DNA of 64,000 nt from Aquabacter spiritensis. GTDB taxonomy: Bacteria > Pseudomonadota > Alphaproteobacteria > Rhizobiales > Xanthobacteraceae. Positions within the stretch are counted from its first letter, which is position 1; the number at the start of each line of letters is the position of its first letter. Under the pieces are notes generated by a model. It made no database searches. It worked only from the letters and a program-made list of their open reading frames with translations, and was not told the DNA's origin. Shown piece by piece: positions 60,888 to 64,000 of the stretch. The stretch lies in NCBI RefSeq assembly GCF_004346185.1, contig NZ_SMAI01000008.1, positions 124,001 through 188,000 of the forward strand, read 5' to 3'. The position numbers and the translations under genes were made by a program.

Positions 60888-62464
60888 GCCGACCGCTCCA
60901 GAACGGCCGCGATCGGCAGGTCGCCGCGCGCCTCAAGCGCCTCCCGCACCATTTTTTTGGTGATCTTGCCATAGGCCGATTTCGGCAGCGCGTCCCACAG
61001 GAAGACACGGCGGGGCAGCTTGTAGCGCGCCACCTTGCCGTCGAGAAAGGCGAGCAATTCGGCCTCGCTCACCGTAGCCTCGGGGCGCGGCACGCACACC
61101 GCCACACCGACCTCCCCCCACACCGGATCGGGAACGCCGAGGATCGCCACCTCCGCCAAGGCGGGATGCGCCAGAAGCTTCTCCTCGACCTCGCGGGGAT
61201 AGACGTTCGAACCGCCCGATATGTACATGTCGGAGGCCCGGCCCGTAATGTAGACGAAGCCCTGCGCGTCCATGTGGCCGAGATCGCCGGTGCGGAACCA
61301 GCCGTTGCGGAAGGCGGCCGCATTGGCTTCGGGATTGTTGTAATAGCCGGCGAACACCGCGAGACCTGCGACGCAGATCTCGCCGGTCTCGAACGGCGCC
61401 CGCTCCCGCCCCGACTCGTCCTGGATCTGCACCTGCATGCCGGTGCGCTCGAAACCGCAGGTGCCGAGCTTGAGGTTCGGGCCGTCCTCCGGCTCGTGAT
61501 CGGCGGGGGGCAGGACGGTGATGTTGCCGGTCACTTCGCCGAGGCCGAAATATTGCACCAGCACCTTGCCGAGCTTGGCGAGGGCGCGCTTCTGATCCTC
61601 CCGGTACATCGGCGCGCCGGCATAGATCACGTAGCGCAGGCTGGAATGGTCGTAGGCGTCGACGCTCGGATGTTCGACCAGAAGCTTGGTGATGGTCGGG
61701 ACGGTGAAGAGATTGGTGACGCGCCAGGTCTCGACCAGCCGCCACGCCTCCGCGACGTCGAACTTTTCCGCCGCGAGAAGGATGGTCTTGGCCGCCCGCG
61801 CGGTTTGGACCAATTGGTGGATGCCGGCGCCGTGCGACAGCGGGGCGACCACCAGGGAGGCGTCCGCATGGGTCGTTCCCGGCATCAGGTCGCAGAGATG
61901 ATTGGTGATGACGAAGCCCATCTGGCCATGGGTCAGCACCGCCGCCTTGGGGCGCCCGGTCGTGCCGGAGGTGAAGAAGAACCAGCAGGGATCGTCGTGC
62001 TCGACATCCGCCGGCACCACGGCGGCACCGCGATGGGCGGCGACCACCGACTGATACGTCGGCCCGAACGGGGCCGCACCGATTGCGATCACCGTTGTGA
62101 TCGCGGGCGCTTCGCGCCGGACCGCCGCCACATGGTCGGGAAAGTCGGCATGGCAGATCATCGCCCGCGCACCGGAGGCGGTGGCGAGATAGGCCACCTC
62201 GTCGGGGGTCTGGCGGAAATTGGTCGGCACCCAGACCGCACCGAGCCGGAAACAGGCGAACATGCTCTCGAACATTTCGAGGCAATTCTTGGACTGGACC
62301 AGAACCCGGTCGCCCTTGGCGATGCCGCGCGCGGCAAGGCCGGCGGTCATGGCATCGACGCGGGCGTCCATTTCCGCCCAGGTGACGGTGGTGTCCCCGT
62401 GGACGAAGCCGACGGCCTCGGGGAACCGCCGCGCCGCCTGGCGCAGGACGTGGGAGAGATTCAT
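60884..62464 (-). CDS. AMP-binding acyl-CoA ligase (fatty or aryl acid CoA synthetase)
   Basis: 526-residue ANL-superfamily ligase that activates a carboxylic acid with ATP and CoA. AMP-binding P-loop FTSGTTGRPKAAVLTH near residues 158-175, GLGEVTG near 316-322, GWFRTGDLGHMDAQGFVYITGR, and the C-terminal catalytic Lys in YGKITKK. Substrate class is not decided by sequence. ATG at 62464 used; an upstream in-frame ATG could add about 28 residues. First gene of the operon, divergent from the second TRAP system. Confidence 0.93.
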   Translation of the reverse strand: MNLSHVLRQAARRFPEAVGFVHGDTTVTWAEMDARVDAMTAGLAARGIAKGDRVLVQSKNCLEMFESMFACFRLGAVWVPTNFRQTPDEVAYLATASGARAMICHADFPDHVAAVRREAPAITTVIAIGAAPFGPTYQSVVAAHRGAAVVPADVEHDDPCWFFFTSGTTGRPKAAVLTHGQMGFVITNHLCDLMPGTTHADASLVVAPLSHGAGIHQLVQTARAAKTILLAAEKFDVAEAWRLVETWRVTNLFTVPTITKLLVEHPSVDAYDHSSLRYVIYAGAPMYREDQKRALAKLGKVLVQYFGLGEVTGNITVLPPADHEPEDGPNLKLGTCGFERTGMQVQIQDESGRERAPFETGEICVAGLAVFAGYYNNPEANAAAFRNGWFRTGDLGHMDAQGFVYITGRASDMYISGGSNVYPREVEEKLLAHPALAEVAILGVPDPVWGEVGVAVCVPRPEATVSEAELLAFLDGKVARYKLPRRVFLWDALPKSAYGKITKKMVREALEARGDLPIAAVLERSA

Positions 62465-62545
62465 GACACGCTTGGTACAGGGGACGATGCCGCCCCGCGG
62501 CGCCGCGGATCCGGCGCGTCCTTCCCCATGATCCATGCAATGGAC

Positions 62546-62562
62546 CTTATACTTAAGTTGCG
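62546..62562. promoter_or_regulatory. AT-rich patch with an 8-bp palindrome in the divergent promoter region
   Basis: CTTATACTTAAGTTGCG contains the palindrome ACTTAAGT (62551-62558). On the minus strand TATAAG could be a -10 element for the ligase operon. Lies within the 233-base gap between the ligase and the TRAP binding-protein gene; the rest of the gap shows no other signal. Confidence 0.35.
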
Positions 62563-62697
62563 TTAGAGACCCGACGACAAGTTCGGGGCGAGACTGTATC
62601 TCTCGGCCATCGCCCCTCACAAGGGGCGGACAAGAACCGGCCCCGAAGCGGGCCCGCGAGGAAGCCGGCCCGCCGGGCCGCCAAGGAGGAGGTCGTC

Positions 62698-63717
62698 ATG
62701 GGTCTGAGCCGTCGCAGCCTGTTGAAGGCGGGCGCCGCCACCGCATTCGTGGGCGGAATCGCAGCGCCGTTCGTCGCCCGCGCCCAGAGCGCGGAATTCT
62801 CCTACAAATACGCCAACAATCTTCCGGTCACGCACCCCATGAACGTGCGGGCCAACGAGATGGTGGAGGCGATCCGCAAGGAGACCAACGGGCGGGTCGA
62901 GATCAAGGTATTCCCCTCCAGCCAGCTCGGCGGCGACACCGACATGCTGAGCCAGCTGCGCTCGGGCGGCATCGAATTCTTCACCCTCTCCCCGCTCATC
63001 CTCTCAACGCTCGTCCCCAACGCCTCGATCAGCGGGATCGGCTTTGCCTTCCCGAACTACGATACGGTCTGGAAGGCGATGGATGGCGAGCTCGGCGCCT
63101 ATGTGCGGGGCCAGATCGGCAAGTTCGGCCTCGTGGCGATGGACAAGATCTGGGACAACGGCTTCCGCCAGACCACCACCTCGACCAAGCCGATCGAGAG
63201 CGCGGCCGATTTCAAGGGCCTGAAGATCCGGGTTCCGGTCTCGCCGCTCTGGACTTCGATGTTCAAGGCGTTCGATTCCGCCCCGGCCTCGATCAATTTC
63301 GCCGAGGTCTATACCGCGCTCCAGACCAAGGTGGTCGACGCCCAGGAGAACCCGCTCGCCATCATCGCCACGGCGAAGCTGTTCGAGGTGCAGAAATATT
63401 GCTCCCTCACCAACCATATGTGGGACGGCTTCTGGTTCCTCGCGAACCGCCGCGCCTTCGAGCGGCTGCCGGAGGATCTGCGCGCCATCGTCGCGAAGAA
63501 CGTCAATGCCGCCGGGGAGAAGGAGCGCGCCGACGTCGCTGCGCTCAACGCCTCGCTGCGCAAGGAGCTGACCGACAAGGGCATGGTGTTCAACGAGACC
63601 AAGCCCGACAGCTTCCGCGACAAGCTCCGCTCCGCCGGCTTCTATGCCGAGTGGAAGGGCAAATATGGCGACGAAGCCTGGTCGCTGCTGGAGAAATATT
63701 CCGGCCAGCTGTCCTGA
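62698..63717 (+). CDS. dctP: TRAP transporter periplasmic binding protein, DctP-like, Tat-exported
   Basis: 339-residue solute-binding protein. It starts with a twin-arginine signal (LSRRSLLKAGAA) that points to export in folded form, cleaved near VARAQ. The DctP fold follows; the ligand-contact region FKGLKIRVPVSPLW around residue 175-188 carries the arginine that binds carboxylates in family members. The ATG follows AAGGAGGAGG. Divergent from the acyl-CoA operon; the ligand could be the acid that the ligase activates (inference). Confidence 0.93.
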   Translation: MGLSRRSLLKAGAATAFVGGIAAPFVARAQSAEFSYKYANNLPVTHPMNVRANEMVEAIRKETNGRVEIKVFPSSQLGGDTDMLSQLRSGGIEFFTLSPLILSTLVPNASISGIGFAFPNYDTVWKAMDGELGAYVRGQIGKFGLVAMDKIWDNGFRQTTTSTKPIESAADFKGLKIRVPVSPLWTSMFKAFDSAPASINFAEVYTALQTKVVDAQENPLAIIATAKLFEVQKYCSLTNHMWDGFWFLANRRAFERLPEDLRAIVAKNVNAAGEKERADVAALNASLRKELTDKGMVFNETKPDSFRDKLRSAGFYAEWKGKYGDEAWSLLEKYSGQLS

Positions 63718-63739
63718 TCACGCCATTTCCCGATCACCT

Positions 63740-63762
63740 GCGGGGGCGCGGCGCGCCCCTGC
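63740..63762 (+). terminator. stem-loop between TRAP binding-protein and permease genes
   Basis: 10-bp stem GCGGGGGCGC / GCGCCCCTGC including one G-U pair, 3-nt loop, then CCTCTTCG. It lies 22 bases after the dctP stop codon and resembles attenuators found after other binding-protein genes. Confidence 0.5.
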
Positions 63763-63784
63763 CTCTTCGAGGGACCGGACCGAC

Positions 63785-64000
63785 ATGGCGTCAGCCGACG
63801 ATACGTTGCCCCTCGTCGCCGAGACCGAGGCGCCCCGCGCGGGGTCGCGTTTCATGCGCCCTGTGGAGGCCGTCGCCTCGGCGCTGCTGGTCGTCGTCGT
63901 CGGGTTGCTGCTGACCGGGGCGATCTCGCGGTATTTCTTCTCGCTCCCCGTCGTCTGGATCGACGAGGTGTCGTCCATCTCGTTCATCTGGCTGGCGATG
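63785..64000 (+). CDS. dctQ: TRAP transporter small permease, DctQ-like, cut by the window edge
   Basis: First 72 codons only. An N-terminal polar tail of about 22 residues, then a hydrophobic segment (AVASALLVVVVGLLLTGAIS) and the family's RYFFSLPVVWIDEVSSISFIW pattern. The large permease gene is expected beyond base 64000. Confidence 0.88.
   Translation, partial: MASADDTLPLVAETEAPRAGSRFMRPVEAVASALLVVVVGLLLTGAISRYFFSLPVVWIDEVSSISFIWLAM

Noticed and set aside
63785-64000. Alternative reading of the last bases as a complete small protein
   Set aside because: The frame is open to the window edge and matches the start of a DctQ permease, so it is a truncated gene.

Overview
The window reads as GC-rich alphaproteobacterial chromosome, most likely Hyphomicrobiales (Rhizobiales). 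Support comes from the pal-cpoB-tilS-ftsH gene order, the ~180 kDa NAD-glutamate dehydrogenase, several branched-chain amino acid (HAAT) and TRAP uptake systems, and a WcaJ/Wza/BY-kinase exopolysaccharide locus. Genus-level placement is not supported. Long antisense open frames are common because of the base composition and were left out. No tRNA, rRNA, CRISPR array, transposase, integrase or phage gene was seen.

Layout. (1) 1-6.8 kb: envelope and housekeeping genes on the minus strand (pal, cpoB, tilS, truncated ftsH), a small secreted protein, a UMF1-type MFS transporter, and a PAPS-type sulfotransferase on the plus strand. (2) 6.8-12.5 kb: NAD-specific glutamate dehydrogenase and a carboxymuconolactone-decarboxylase-type protein. 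(3) 12.9-22.6 kb: a complete HAAT-family ABC operon (two ATPases, binding protein, two permeases) ending in a haloacetate-dehalogenase-like hydrolase, then a periplasmic asparaginase, a two-domain polyphosphate:AMP phosphotransferase and a tartrate/D-malate-type dehydrogenase. (4) 22.6-46.2 kb: a large exopolysaccharide locus. The minus-strand arm (23.5-39.0 kb) carries glycosyltransferases, an acetyltransferase, a Wzy-like polymerase with an AT-rich core, a polyprenyl-phosphate sugar transferase, an O-antigen-ligase-family protein and a FecR-domain secreted protein. The plus-strand arm (39.2-46.2 kb) carries a CpsB-like phosphatase, a Wza-like export lipoprotein, a Wzz/BY-kinase, a J-domain-like protein, a membrane-anchored repeat protein and UDP-glucuronate decarboxylase. 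No Wzx flippase is visible. (5) 46.2-53.4 kb: a catabolic operon (SDR, cyclase-family hydrolase, TRAP transporter, BKACE/DUF849 enzyme) facing a TetR regulator across a striking nested palindrome. (6) 53.4-57.0 kb: a PRMT-like methyltransferase, a UDP-glucuronate 4-epimerase-type enzyme and a DUF2254 membrane protein. (7) 57.1-64 kb: an acyl-CoA catabolic operon (acyl-CoA ligase, two tandem PCC/DUF296 proteins, two SDRs, acyl-CoA dehydrogenase) divergent from a second TRAP transporter cut by the window end.

How the genes fit together. Region 4, with the epimerase at 54.7 kb, can make a polymer containing fucose-like, xylose and galacturonate-type sugars. Initiation would be by the WcaJ-type enzyme, polymerisation by Wzy, export through Wza/Wzc, and control by the PHP phosphatase acting on the tyrosine-rich kinase tail. 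Regions 5 and 7 each pair a TRAP importer for an organic acid with enzymes that could degrade it to CoA esters. Their substrates are unknown, and they are the best candidates for undescribed pathways here.
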